From assembly GCF_954871325.1 (NCBI RefSeq), contig NC_088775.1, positions 84,793,561-84,857,560 on the forward strand: a DNA stretch of 64,000 bases, read 5' to 3'. A program made the position numbers and the translations under genes. The notes below the pieces were generated by a model. It saw nothing but the letters and a program-made list of their open reading frames with translations, was not told where the DNA came from and made no database searches. The number at the start of each line of letters is the position of its first letter. Position 1 is the stretch's first letter. This document shows, one piece after another, positions 26,384 through 41,300 of this stretch. Source of the DNA: Gordionus sp. m RMFG-2023. Lineage: Eukaryota; Nematomorpha; Gordioida; Chordodea; Parachordodidae.

Positions 26384-29300
26384 TTAAGATCTTCTAGAAA
26401 GTAACATCCTCATGAATTTCTCTGCTTCCGGAGATAAAGACTGCGGACAAATAAAAATAATTTAAAATTTATTTATTCAAATATTAATAAGTGAGAAGTC
26501 AACAGTCCGGCTTAGAAGAATCAAACTTAAATTTATTGATTTTTCTGCCGTATCAAAATTTTTTAAAAATAAATTTAAACAATATTGAAAAAGTAACGTG
26601 GTTACTCTCGCGCCACTCTGCAAAAAATATGGCAACGACATTACTTTTATTTTTTTAAAAATACGTTGATTTATACAAAGTAACGCCATTTCTTTACTTA
26701 TTTAAAAGTATCAAAACCGTTACTTTGGTAAAAAGATTGGATAAACTGTTTTCCTTTTATTTCCTAAAATCGATATTTTATTTATTATACAAAACTAAAA
26801 ATTTTCAAATAAATAATAACTATTGTGCAAATAAAATATATTGATAATCTATTTTTTTTAAAAAAAAACCATTTTAATAGGTATTATTTTCAGAGTTTCT
26901 AAGGTACATTCCTCAACTCCGATGATGTTGGACGGGTGCCGAGAATAATGAAAAAAAAAAGATTCAATGTTTAAAAATTGTTGATATTTTATTTTCTAAA
27001 CATGTATCCTTTCTCTAGAAGAATTTTAATAGTACAGGCATATCTTAATATCAAAAAAGCGTCTTATTTTTATTGTGGAATATGGTACTAATTTTCTTCA
27101 TAGATATTTTATTTTTTTATAAATTTCTTATCTCAAAAGGGAAACCAAATACTGATTCTTCATTTGGCTTGTAATGATGAAGTTAATTGAAACATTATTA
27201 TCCTCACTATCACTCCTCTTTAATATTATTGAAAAAATCTATTAGACCGATACAAATATAGCAACTATGAAATGAGATATACCCATATAATTTGTTTTAA
27301 AAAACTCGGTTTTATATTTGTTTATTTTTTAAAAATATTTATTATAATTTTGTTTATACAAATATATTATATAACCTAAAACATGAAGCAATAAGAAAAC
27401 AATAATGATTAAAATATAAAGTAACGGTGTAAAGCAAAAAGTAACGCATTGATTTTTTTCAAATAGTAACGCCGTTGCCTAACTTTCAGGGGATAAGTAA
27501 CGCTTAGGAACGACGTTATTTTGTAACACTTTACTAACATTTAATTATAGTATATACTTACATTACTTACACTTGCATTATTTACACTTGCATTAAAATT
27601 TGAGTTCCAGGGTAAACATTGAGTATAGTTAGATTTAGTCTTGCACGAATAAACTTCTTCAAATTCTTGAGACATTAGAATAGTTTTGTAAACTCTAGAG
27701 TTAGTTTTTTTAACGATAAAAATGTATTTCCTTTTAAATTGTTATATAATTTTAAGAGTCTAAAGAAAAATAACAAGTTTTTTATCAATTTATTTTATAG
27801 CGTTTTTGTTAAGTAATGGTCGTTTTTTTAACTCGATATAATGGTTTGGTTATCAGTTTGATTAACGGTTCGGTTGATGGTTCAACTTATTACTTTGAAG
27901 ATCGTTTCAATTGCGGCTATTATAACGGTTCGCTCCTGTTTTTGTTGGTTCCAACAACTTTACTTCTATTAATTTTACTAGACACGATTTAACTGTAATT
28001 TTTAGGAAATCTAGTTCATTCCGTTCACTCGGTCCGGGTTCATAATTTTATCTATATTTTATACCTCACCAGAATTTTTAAAGGTTTTAGAACGTGTATA
28101 CTTCTCTTATAAATATTATAAATAAAATATTTAGTAAAAAAAGAAGAATCATAAAATTTTCTATAAATTTTAGATCTCGTCAAATAGATGGCAAAAAACA
28201 AATAAACAAAAATTTTAATTTAAAAAAAAATGTTTTTTCCCTACCTCAAAGGTAGGCTGAGTTCTCCATTCTTTAGCAAAGTCATGGAATATTCTTTCGT
28301 TTCCACGGAACACATACTCTAAAAATAGGCAAAGCAAAAATTTTATTATTTGTACCCTTGCAATTCACGGTTAGCACAAATTCAGGGTTATAGAGCATTG
28401 TTTTATTTTTTTGCATATACTTACTTGGGCGAATCTCAAAAAGAATATTTGTTTGTCGGTCATAGAAATGCTTCGTCTAAAATTTTCAAAATTCTGATCA
28501 GTATCAATGCTAGAATTCTGATAAGCCTAAAATAAGGTGATTAATTAAAAAGATTTTTTTTAAAAATATAAGAATTATCTTAAAGATTAAGATTTACCTG
28601 GTATAAGGATTTTAAAGCCATCGAATCGATTAAATTGATATTTTTTTCCATAACCTTTTTTTTTTAAATTATGAAAACGAGAAAACAAAACGTAAAAATT
28701 CAATTAAAAGCTCATTCTTGTGTTTTAATTTCTCAACCACAAAAAAAATTAGTTTAAAGAAATGATTTCCTTTGTATTTTATTTAACCCTGGAATGGTAA
28801 GGTGGGGAATTATAATTCAAGCCTGTAATATTCTGACCCAATTTTTTTTTCAACAGCTTCCTATTTTATTCGAAGCTATATTTCTGCAACATCTCATAAA
28901 TATTAACGGATTTTTTTAAAAATATATAAATGTTTTTTGGAATAACGATTTGGTTGCAAAATTTGGAAATATCAATATTATTCTTGAAAGCTATTATGAT
29001 GAAATAAATTTCAACTTAATTGTTATTAAATTATACATATTTTTATATCAAATTTTATTCGATAAAATTTTTCAAAGTAAGATTAGCTTGATAAACGTTT
29101 AAAATATGAAAAAAAAACCATAAATAGATGATATGAGTTGAAATATAATAATTTTAAAATGGGGTTATATTCCAACATTACTTGCTATACGCTTTTTTTT
29201 TCTCACTCTTTATTACATTTAATTAAATCTACTTATTGCAATTTTAGTAAAATCAGGGTTGCATATAGATCCTTTAAAAAGTAATTTTATAACATCCTTT

Positions 29301-32300
29301 TAAAAGTATCCCTGTACCTATTCTTTCAGTAAAAAAAAAGGATTGCGACTTAGTTTATATTGTATTTATTGTAAACAACTATCATTTATTATAAACTTCC
29401 GAGTAAGGATTTAGAGTAATTTCAAATTAAAATAAGAGTAAAATATAAATTATTTAGTGCCTGCTGAAAGTAAAAATTTTCCCCATGATTCATTTTTTTT
29501 AAAGTATCGAAATGGAGTCAACCAAATAGTGTTGTTAAAAGATTTGATCTGTGTCGATTTTTAAAAACGGGTAACTCATTATTTTAGCCAGAAAAATATT
29601 GTCTAAGCCTCGAGTTTTCGTTAAAAGATGTCCAAACCTTTGTGCCATCAATGGGAAAAATCTTCAGGCTTACGTAATATTATTCTGGCTAAAATATTGA
29701 GTTAGCCGTTTTTAAAAATCAGGTCAAAAAGAGCCGTTTAACAACACTACAATCAAACATTAAAGGCAGTATATAAACAGTATCACCAAATCATTTTTTT
29801 AAAATAAAAGTATAATCTAGAATATTCACAACAAAAATGACAATGACTCTATATTAAATGACATAGAAAACGGTTAATGGTTGTTAAACATTTATTATTG
29901 TAATGGTTCTGATTTTGCGGCCTGTATTTAAAAAAAGGCTTAAAGTTCCGCTTGACATAATGCCCAAGGGAGGAGATAAAGATTGGTATAAAAAAAACGA
30001 AAAGAGTTAACTTAGAGTATCACACTATATGAATGTAATTTGGTATGTTACTAACATTATAAGCGCCTAGGCTTATTCCTTTCAAGCAGGTCTTTACGGG
30101 ATTATCCGGTTCCATTGATTCCAATCTCAAATCTAGATAATATATTTTTTTAGTTTTATATAAGCAAATTTATCAGGAAAAGGAACACCCCCCCCCCCCC
30201 CCACATCCCCCCCACCCCCTATCCATTTCTTTCCATATTTAATTTAGATAATATATATTTAGCACTATTTTATTATATTAAAATTAATGCTGCTATATAG
30301 GTAAGGGTGAAAATAGTAACATATCACTCATCATAATTATGTAATTGCTTGATTTTGATATTTCATCGGTAAGGAGAGTTATAACATTCTATTTTTTGAG
30401 CTTTGTGCCCTAAATTCAACCGGAGAATATAAACACTATTTCCTTAATTTAAAAATAAATAAATAAACAATTAAAAACCTGTTAAAAAACTCTATAATGA
30501 AGGTAGAAGTATTTTAAGCAGGGTTTTTAACAAATGAGCATTATTTTATCTCCCAAAATTTTGAAAAATATCTTTTGAAGTTCAAAAAAGAGTCTATTAT
30601 AAAAATTTGTGATTTAATCGTGAAATATTTTTAATACATAAAAATCTCACAAATTATTTACTTATATAATAGGTTTTTTTTATAAAAAAAAATTTGGAAT
30701 TTTAGGTAAAATTTGATTCAAAATTCCTGTTTGAGCATTCTCAAAAAATCTTTTCCGAGGAAAAATTTTTTTTAACATATTTTCTTTTTAAACAAATGTT
30801 AAACTCTGCTTTTAAAGTAATATATCAATTTCAAATTCATATTTATTATTATTTTTTTCAATTTTTATGCTGCTATTTAATCGCTTATATATTTTTTTTA
30901 TCTAAACATTTTAAAAACGTTTTGCAAAATTCCTGGTCATACTAGTTCACAGTTTTAAAAATATATCGCGCAGTTTTTAAAACTGTATAAGTTTCCAGAA
31001 TGCCGTTGTTATATCTATTTCGTAGCATCTTCCACGAGCGACTAAAGGGGATAAATATTGAAGCAGGACCTAGATATACATTTCTACCCCCTCCCCCATC
31101 CTTCCCTATGTATTTTTACTCTCTACAAACAAACTAATGAGCTTGCTATCGCCTCCTCCCCTCCAGGATGGAGTCAGATGGCTCCTATCATCCCTCCTCC
31201 GTACATGTCGAAATGGAAGAAAAATTGTTTCGCAAAAAATTATATTTTATTTTGATATGGCGAAAGGTTAGTATTGTAAATAAATATAACGGTTATATTA
31301 CTATGTAGTATAATTCCGGCCAAGGCGTAAATTATTTGAAATCCGATTCCCCCATAATTCCACGTGCTAGGTTGGAATATATTCATAAAAATATTTTATT
31401 ATTTATGCAATTAGGATTATTATATTAAGATCAATTTATACCTTGGTATTCGATAACTGATCATCCATTGGATAAGGATTCCAAGACTAATCCCTAATAA
31501 TTGAAGGATATATATATATGGTGAGTAAAAAAAAGAGGAAGATAAGTTTAATTGAAATATTATAATATGAGTAATAATGTATAATATTGTATTCAGAGGC
31601 GTCACTAGCCTTTACAATCTCAGGGGGCTCAAAATATATTTTTCTAGCGAATTTTTCAAAATCACCTTCTCCTTTTTAGCTAACATTTTCAAAATTACCT
31701 TATTTCTTTTTTTTGGGTTTAGGGGGCTCTAACCCTGCTTCCCCCCCTCCGCATTCCCCTTAGTGAGGCTTCTGGTTATATTAAATTAGAACAAACTAAA
31801 TATACTTAATTTGTTGCCATGCACATTGACGGATACATCCAAAGGCCATGGATCCCACCTAGTGATAGTAAAGAAGACTTATTTATTTCATTTTGTTATA
31901 AAATTTATAATATATTTTATTTTGAGTCTTTATTTTTTGTTTTGTTTTAAGTTATAGAAGGACCATCTAATAATAATTTTAAAAAAAAACGGTTTAAACA
32001 GTAAAGTTTTAAAATAGCGGGCATAATCTATCAACGCGTAACCAAGAAAAGAAAAGGAAAAAATGGGGAAAAAATTCTATCAATATTATTTTATTTATTA
32101 TCTGATTCATATTTAATCTGATATAAATTTTCTAGGCGAATCCGATTGAAATATGTAATTCATGATCTAAATAAGCAAAAATATTTCCCCTCCCCCACTA
32201 TAGTCACGATCTTGTGTTGTATGAATAATAATTAAAAAGTGTACCGTATGATTAATTTCCTACTTAAGATGATTATTAAAATCCGATTTAACCAGAAATG

Positions 32301-35300
32301 GTTTCCAGCATGTATGGAGTACACACGTGTCCTATGATTTTCATATAATATTTTTGCCGCAAACCTTAGTGCATTTATAATCTACACAAGGCCATAGCTA
32401 GGAATTTCTAGCTGGACAACTATTTGCTTGAGGGGGGTGGGGGGTGAATATTTTTTTGAAATAAAATAAATAGTTAGCCACTCATAGAAATTTTTTTTAG
32501 CTATTTTTGTGAAATTTTTATTTTTAAATTTTAACATAAACGAATTAACGGCTAAATTCTATATTAATTTTTCCCTAAGTCATTAATACTAAATTTTGTT
32601 TACGTCAATCTTTCATCAATTCTCTAGTGTGCACCAGAACTCTCTTTGGTGTAGAGAATGGAGACCTCAAGAAAAGCCGTTGATATATGATGCTGGCTGT
32701 GAGTAGCATTAATACAATTCTTTTGCAAGATGATATTTTTTTATACATAATATTTACGATATTTGTTTCTTTAACTACTGCAGCTAATAAAGAAAACGCC
32801 TGAAAAAATTATACAACGCATTAGATAAATTAAAAAAATTAGAAATGAAAACAACATTATTAAGCACTAATTCTGGGTGTAACCATTATTATACACCAAT
32901 TCTGGTTGTAGCAATGTTTTGTACTCATCCATTTTGACCAGATATGACGTTTGCACATCATATGCCTGGCTTATTATATTCGATGAATTAATATTTAATT
33001 CTTTAAGTTGATTTAAAATACAATTAATAATGCTTTCAGCAGAAAGATATTATAAATTAATGATTCCTATTAAATTTTCTTGTATTTCTCCATAAAAATA
33101 TAACGAATAATTATGCTCAGGTTTTCACTTGTTTATTAATTTATTTGTATATATTAAAGAAATAATATTTTTATAATAATTTTATTGTATTTTCATTTAG
33201 ATTTAATCAATAATTTTTTTGGGGCCAAAATTTTTTCTGTTAGTGGGGCCTGCTTTTTCCCCTTCTCCCTGGGCCCTCGCATGCCGACCGCCCTGAATTC
33301 ATATGAGAAATCATTATAAATTAAGGAGATATCCAATTCAAGTCAAAATAGTTTGAAATTCATCATAGTTTGGGTACCCTACAACATGCTGAAATACAAT
33401 TCTTGTCAAATCAGTATTTTTAAAATTTAAAAATCGTTCTCAATAAATGGTATTAAATTGAGAAATTTCGAATCTCCATAGATTCCATATCCCAATACGA
33501 CATTATATATAATGCAATTTTACTTGTTTCAAATACAGTAATTAAAACCAAAGTCGCTTCCATTCAAATTCGACGCTTGAATATTTAATAAATGAATTTT
33601 ATAAACAAATCCGGCCTTTTAAATTCTAACACCTATGTTTTATCATAACTCCTATCTTCCTTATATATATATATATAAATGAAATAGTGCTGTTAAATGA
33701 CCCGATTTGTTTTAAAAATAGCAACTCAATATTATATAATATTACACAAGCCTGAAGAATTTTCTTAGCACACTGGTTTGGACATCTATTAACGAAATCT
33801 TGAGGCTTAGTTTATTTTTCTGGATAAAATATTGAACCGTTTTTAAAGGCTCAAATCGAACCGTTTAACAACATGAATATGAAATGTAATTACTTTAAGA
33901 AAAAATGTTTGGTCGAAATTGCTGTCTTTTAGATTTTTACGACTGTTATTTTAAAAATTATGATTTCTCTTATTTATACATACACTATATTCCAATTGAA
34001 CACCCTTTTTGTTTAGCAATAAATCTGATCTGTCAACTCTAAAAATAATTCAATAAAGTTTTATAGATTAAGAGTGGCGTAAATTAACAATGTTTTCCTT
34101 AAATTTCTTCAAATTCTTTTAAATGGTCCAAAGTTATGCACATTCAAAGAAACAAAATTCCTTTCCAACATGTAAAAACTCATCTTTTAAAAAATTAAAC
34201 TTTAAAATTCGACAATACATGAAAACATCGACATTTAAAATTAAGTCAAATGTTGTACTTCAAAATGTTCGAAAATCTCTGCATTAGCTCGAATACATGC
34301 TCTAAGTCGATCTCGCTACAATTTATTGATAAAAACAATTCCATTTCCTCCACAAGTCGCTGTTTGAGATGCCCACTTGCGGGTTTGATAAACGTTCCTG
34401 AAGGACGCCTCATCTTGTAGTCAACTTGATTGAGATCCTCGGGAGCCAAAGAATGAGTGAAATAAAATATGCAGTTTCTCCTGAAAGCAGATCCATAGTT
34501 TCATTGGCTCGTTGAGCTGGAGCATTTCGCTGGAATAGGAAAAATTTATTACCCGTTGCTCACCGAGTAAAAGATCACGATAGTATGTACCATTAATTTT
34601 GAGCCCTGGATAGATAAAAATGAGTTATATGCAGCTATGATCTCTTACTCCGACTGAAACCATGACGGATTTAGAGAAATTTGAACAAAGCAACCGATTG
34701 GCTGCAACTTGTTTTTTTTTCTCAATGAAATTTGGAAATGCAACGCACTCCCTATTATTTTGCAGATTTACCTGTGGAGTCAGTGTAAACAGCTTTTCAC
34801 CCGTGAATCATATAAAATTACCTACCAGACATCGCATCGGTTAGGTCCTGGACTTATTTCTTTTAAAAAAAACATTTCAGCATAGCTCTTTGTAGATAAT
34901 CCGATGCACTGAAGTTTAAGAAACCAGTTTCTAGGGATACTTGACGAATTGCTTTGTGCGTGCCAGGTCAGTTCTTGTCTCAATACGAGTGTTTCAAAAG
35001 AATCAACATTATAGTACAAGCTGTGCCTGGTTATCATCATCATACCGTTTTTCTGCGGATCGTGTAACGTCTGCAATCAATCAATTCAAGTGTGCGATAA
35101 CTTCAAAAACGTTCTGGCTTCGTAATTTATTGTCTTAAAAACTGTATTATAACTTAAGTCATTTTTACTTTTTTTTTATTATCGACAGTTTAAATGTTTA
35201 ACAATAAAAAAATGAATTTTCACATGTTGGCAAACTCGAATTTTGTTTGTCCAACTTTGAATTTGGACAACTTTCGATCAAATTGGTAGAATATAATGAA

Positions 35301-38300
35301 ATCCTGCAGAAAACATTGATAATTTCTCTCTCTCTATCTATAAAATTTTAATAAAATATTTTTAGAGTTGACAGATTTATTACTAAAAAAGGGTATCAGT
35401 TCAATTGCTATGCTTTAGATTGATAAAGGTTCGTCTGAATTGTTTAGATAAACTATCTCCAGATCAAGTCTAGGAATCCTTAGGATTACACTTTTAACAT
35501 TATAGGTTTCGAGGAACTCCGATTATGCAAATCTAAATTAATTTGAATAATCATCTCATTCATAATTTACTTTTCAATTAAAGGATTTGTGTTTATTATG
35601 CTTTGGCTATTTTGTTTTATCCACAATGAGCGTAAAGTAAGAATATTCGAGAAATAATCGGTATTTGAAAGACTTATCTAAATATATACGTTTAATATGT
35701 TATAGATAGAGAAAAAGCTTTACATCTTTGTAATAATTGTCTAATGCGCCCGGTTGCATTATGTAAGATGGGTATCCAATATCGGGGGTTATAGAGGAAA
35801 TCTTTTTAAAGTATATTTTTTTGGAAATATAAAATAATTTACATTTTTTAGGGTAATGATATACATCACAAACATGGAGATTTTTTTTAAAAAATATTCC
35901 AAAAAATTGTAAAATTAACAATGTAATCAAAGTGCGTGAGTGACCCTTACAACGATTATCATGAATCTATTTTTAAATATTGTAAAGATATTTTAAATTT
36001 TTTATTATTCATTTATCTTTAAAACACGTAAACAAAATATAAAAATAAAAAATGAATATATATATTAAAAGTGAAAGTATATTTTAAAAATATCGATGGC
36101 TCTAAAAAGAGCTTATAATAAAAATGTTCCTAAAAAATAGGTATAATTATGTTTAAAATTTCTAATTGGAGTTTTTGTTTAAGAAAAATTGATTCACGTT
36201 TTTCGTTTGTAATGTTAAAAATTTTACGTGCTAAAATTTTTTTAAAATAAAAAAAAATTAAAATTTTATTTATTGTATTTTTGCAATAAAAAGTATTTTA
36301 ATAATCTTTTATGTAATTCGTCTATATTTTGAAAGGAAGGGGTAAGGGAAGGTGGAGTCTTAGAAAAATGTTGTGGAGTATTTCACGTCAATAGCTCAAG
36401 GGGAGTATGAGGGACTTTGAATGGCGTGAAAGCAAATTTTATTTAATTTTTTAAAAATATAAAACCTAAGCTTTTTTCGTCAGGCCAATATTTAGGTGTT
36501 ATAAGTGCGCCCGGAGGGGGGTCGACGTTTAATATTTATTCCAGGAAGAATAATAACACCAGGAAAAAATCCTCAGAAAAATATCCTAGAAAAAAGGGTC
36601 ATTATTAGAAAAAATTCTACAGCCATCTTTTAACATTAATATTATCAATTGTGTATATATATCCATAAAAACTTAGCTTGCGAATCTAATCGCTAACTTT
36701 GTAATTACTGCTATCATTTTAAACACTTGTTAACAAAAATAAAATATTAATTTTATTTGTGGGTAGATTTTAAAACACGGATTGATTAAAATTATAGCAA
36801 AAATAATATTGTATGCCTCGAGATTTATCCAATAGAGTTCCTATTTGCCAATAAAATTATTTAACTTGCAAAAATTGTTATAACAACATATTTATATTTT
36901 TAATCTTAACAAATTTTTTCAAATTAAATAATTTTATTTGCTATTAAAAATTTAAAAAATATGGAAATTTTCTGTTTTCAAAATCTGCACAAGTTGTATA
37001 TTACACCTGCTCAGGCTATATTTAAAAATGTTAATCTATAAAACAACAAATTTATCTTTATTTAAAAATAATCATTTTAAGATTAAAAATAATCTTATTC
37101 TCACATTCAAGCAATTCAGTCACTCAAAATAGAATACTATTTAATCTAGGTAGAGCCATGCAATTTAGCCTATTTAGTCATATAATTTATAAAAATTTAG
37201 CCAGAATCAATCCTCATAGAAATAATTGAAATATTATAGTTGATTAGTAATTATATATATACCAATTACTACGATTATTCCATATTTTGCATGTGATGTT
37301 TAACAACTTAACACATTTTTTTACACATTTCGTTTTATATTATATTGAGAGATTTAAAAAATATAATAGCTTTAATATATCTGATTGATAAATGGTATAC
37401 CTGACCAGTTATATATCTGTAGTAGAATGGGTTATTTTTTAGCCAATCAATCGTATTTATATTTTTGTTGATAAAACGCTGGCTACGTGTTACCATATCT
37501 TCAATCTAATGAATTAATACATATACATAAAAATATAATTAAATAAACGGTTAACTTTTGAGGCTATGCCCTAAAGCTAGGGTTGATTTTCTCTCATAAG
37601 CAAAAACGCATTATAGTGCGCGCAAATTGAGCTTTCGAACTCAAATAATGTATTTCAAATGGTACCATGCAAATTGGTCGAATGAAACCTCTTTACCCAT
37701 AATGGTTTGCTTTTTTTTCAATACTTTCTTTTATTCATTTATTTTTGCACGCTGCAACCGGTTCTTAAAGAACTCTGGTTTGTTCGCAAGAAAGCCGACA
37801 AAACCTTGTTATCTAGTAAAGAAGGTTAACCCTGTATTCATAGTTAGCGCATAGCGGTGAAGAATGAGAAAATACAGCATATTTAGTATACTTAGCCGCG
37901 AATTCATCGCTAACTTTGAATTCGGGATATGGGGGAGGGCACAAAAATTTCTTCATGTTTGTAAATTAAATTTAATATTATGTAAAATGTAAATTTAATT
38001 TAATTTATAAAAAATGTAAAAAAAATAACAACTTATCTTTTAAAAATATTTAGAAATTAGTGAAAATAAAAAAAGGGAGACGATTTACGGAAAGAAAACC
38101 CAATTGTTTTTTATAATTTAGTCAAAATATTGAATTGACGACGATACTAATAAAATTGGATCATGACCTGTCAGATCTGACAAGTTTTAAAGCCATCTTT
38201 TTTTTACTATATCTTAAACCTAACCATATATCTCAAATCTTAAATTAACGCTAATCCACATCTCTCTGACCTTAATCCTATGCACTTGTTTAGCATTATA

Positions 38301-41300
38301 TATATTTAATCCAATCCTGAATTTCAGATTCGCGGGATATAAACAAGGATATAAATAAAAACCAATTTGAATATAATTACTAAATACCTATAAAAAAGAA
38401 GTATTTAAATGAAAATACCCGATTAATACTTTTTAAAAATAGATTTCAAATAACATTTTTCTTTACTCAACCCTGATGTCGGGGGTTCAATAAAATCCAA
38501 TAATTATTTAAAATCTTCAGCAGCTTCATTAAATTTATCTTAGGATATATAATTCAAATTTTCATTGATTTTAGTTTAGTGGTTATTAAAGAAACATAAG
38601 ATATTGATCTGTCAAACCACCCAAGAGCGTCAGAATTTTCCTATGGGGAGGGGAGCGCCAATAACGTCACTAGCTTTTACAATCTCAGCGTACTCAAAAA
38701 TTATTTTTTCTCTGAATTATTTTAGAAACCTCTAATGGTTTTCAGCTAACATTATCAAAATGACCCTTTTTTATATTTTAGCCAACATTTTCAAAGTGAC
38801 CTTTTTTTATCTAACATTTTTAAAATAACCTAATTTTATGGATTTTTTTTAAAAAAAAAATTAAAAATTCTAAGGGGGGGGGACCACCCTAGTGAAGTTA
38901 CTGAAAAGGATTATTAGATAGGTTTCGGCCATAAATTAAAAAATAAATGGGTATACATTTTTGGATTTCCGATAAGGTTATGCCAATGAAAATGTTTTAG
39001 GTTTACATGAATATTTTTTTTAACCTCAATTTTATAATTTTATTTTTTATCATTATATTTTGGAGAATAAACATTTACTTTTAATAAAAATTTTTAATTT
39101 ATCGACTAATGTTTTTCTATACTTACAGGGTTTCCCATTCAAAAAAGGAAAAGTTTTAATCAAAAAAAGGAAAAGTTTTAAACATAAAAGGAAAAGGTCC
39201 GATCAAAAAAGGAGAAGGACCAAACAAAAAAGAAAAAGTGTCAATCAAAAAAAGAAAATTCCCAAAAAGAAAGGAAAATGTCCGATCAAAAAAGGAAAAG
39301 TTTTAATCAAAAAAAGGAAAAGTTTTAAACAAAAAAGGAAAAGTGTCAAAAGGAAAAGGTCCAATCAAAAAAGTAAAAGTGTCAATCAAAAAAGGAAAAT
39401 TCCCATTCAAAAAAGAAAAATCGTAATATTTTTAAATTTTTTTAAAAAATATCATAAATTTTTCAATTTTTCTTAAATTTTTATTTATTTTTGTCATTCC
39501 TTCTTCTTTTATTTCTAACTTTTTGCGATTTCTTTACTTTATTTGTATCTTTTCTCAATTTATTTTTCTTACTATATTTTTTCTCAATTTTTACTCATTT
39601 TTGATAATTCTTTTGTATTTTTAAAAATAATTTATAAATTTAGGTCCATTTTTTAACAATTCTTTGTTTTTTTTTCATCAATGTCGTAATTTATAAAGGG
39701 ATCATAACTATCCGGGATCTTTACGGGATTTAAAGGGATCCCTTTAAAATTACAATTTTTTAAAGGATAAAGAACTATACGGCATTATCACGTTTGAACC
39801 ATGATATAGAAAAATCTTATTTTAAAAAGCGTTTTCCACGCGTTTCGTTTCGTTTTTTAATTTTATTGTTACTCATTAATTTTTAATGTTGTTTTTTTTG
39901 GCCTTATGAAATAAGATATGTCTAATATAGGGTATCAACCGATAGCTAATCAAAAGAAGTCAATCTCTCCCCCATAATGGGCTGGTCTAGATCTTGGGGG
40001 GGGGGGGAGAAATATTTCTATTATCACCACAAAATATTGATATGGGTATCAAATAAAATCTAATTTAATTATCTTTAGATTGAAATTATTTATTTTTTTG
40101 TCTTGATGGGTATAACTGACAGGCCCTCAACATACAGGGTTTCCCATTCAAAAAAGGAAAGGTCCAATCAAAAAATGAATAATTTCAATCTAAAGATATT
40201 TAAATTAGATTTTATTTGATACCCATATTGATATTTTGTGGTGATATAAATATTTCTCACTCCTCAAGACCTAGACCAGCCCATTATGGGGGAGTGATTG
40301 ACTTCCAGTTGATAGATCTTTTGATTAGCTATCGATTGATACCCTATATTAGATATATCTTATTTCATAAGGCCAAAAAAACAACATTAAAAATTAATGA
40401 ATAACAATAAAATTAAAAAACGAAACGAAACGCGCGGAAAACGCTTTTTAAAATAAGATTCTTCTATATCATGGTTCTAACGTGATAATACCTTATAGTT
40501 TTTTATCCTTTAAAAAATTGTAATTTTAAAGGGATCCCTTTAAATCCCTCGAAGACACGGATAGTTATGATCCCTTTATAAATTACGACATATGTATGAT
40601 GAAAAAAAACGTAAAGAATTGTTAAAAAATGGACCTAAATTTATAAATTATTTTTAAAAATACAAAAGAATTATCAAAAATAAGAAGAAAAAAATTGAGA
40701 AAAAATATAGTAAGAGAAATAAATTGAGAAAAGATACAAATAAAGTAAAGGAATCGCAAAAAGTAAGAAATAAAATAAAAAGGAAAAAATAAATAAAAAT
40801 TTAAGAAAAATTGAAAAATTTATAATTTTTTTTAAAATAATTTAAAAAAATTACGATTTTCCTTTTTTGAATGGGAATTTTCCTTTTTTGATTGACACTT
40901 TTCCCTTTCTTTTGAGAATTTTCCTTTTTCGATTGACACTTTTCCTTTTTTGATTGAACTTTTTCCTTTTTTGTTTGACACTTTTCCTTTTTTGATCGGA
41001 CTTTTTCCTTTCTTTTTGGGAATTTTCCTTTTTTGATTGACACTTTTCCTTTTTTGTTTGGACCTTTTCCTTTTTTTGATTAAACCTTTTCCTTTTTTGT
41101 TTGGACCTTTTCCTTTTATGATTGAAACTTTTCCCTTTTTGATTGGGACTTTTCCTTTTTTGAATGGGAAACCCTGTAATATTTAGAGTTTTAAAGAAAA
41201 TTATTTGAGAAAATTTTTGCTTAAGTTATAACTATCTTCAACATTTTTTTAAAATTCAAATTTAAGCGTAATTATTTATAATAAATAATTTTACTAAGTT

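Larger units (their letters stand above)
39126..41176. mobile_element. 2-kb near-perfect palindrome (foldback-type element) in gene A intron 6
   Basis: The outer ends are CAGGGTTTCCCATTC and its inverse, bordered by TA (39124-39125, 41177-41178). The left arm (39126 to about 40090) and right arm (about 40170 to 41176) are inverse copies along nearly their whole length, including 'gggatccctttaaa', 'tttcgtttcgtttttt' and 'gggtatcaaataaaatct'. Each arm begins with tandem repeats. The short centre (40091-40169) contains a third copy of the terminal sequence (from 40135), so the element probably arose by inverted duplication of one end. No transposase. Foldback organisation is seen directly; TA duplication suggests mobilisation by a Tc1/mariner-like enzyme. 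Confidence 0.85.

Noticed and set aside
28350-28535. 61-codon + strand frame
   Set aside because: Antisense shadow of exon 15 of M13 gene A (28526-28425), which matches the family on the - strand.
34662-35138. + strand frames of 60-65 codons
   Set aside because: Antisense to the mariner-like transposase.
39060-39476. 138-codon Lys/Arg-rich open frame
   Set aside because: It is produced by tandem ~20-bp A-rich repeats in the palindrome arm; the other arm gives a similar frame (41043-40801). No start context or family similarity.
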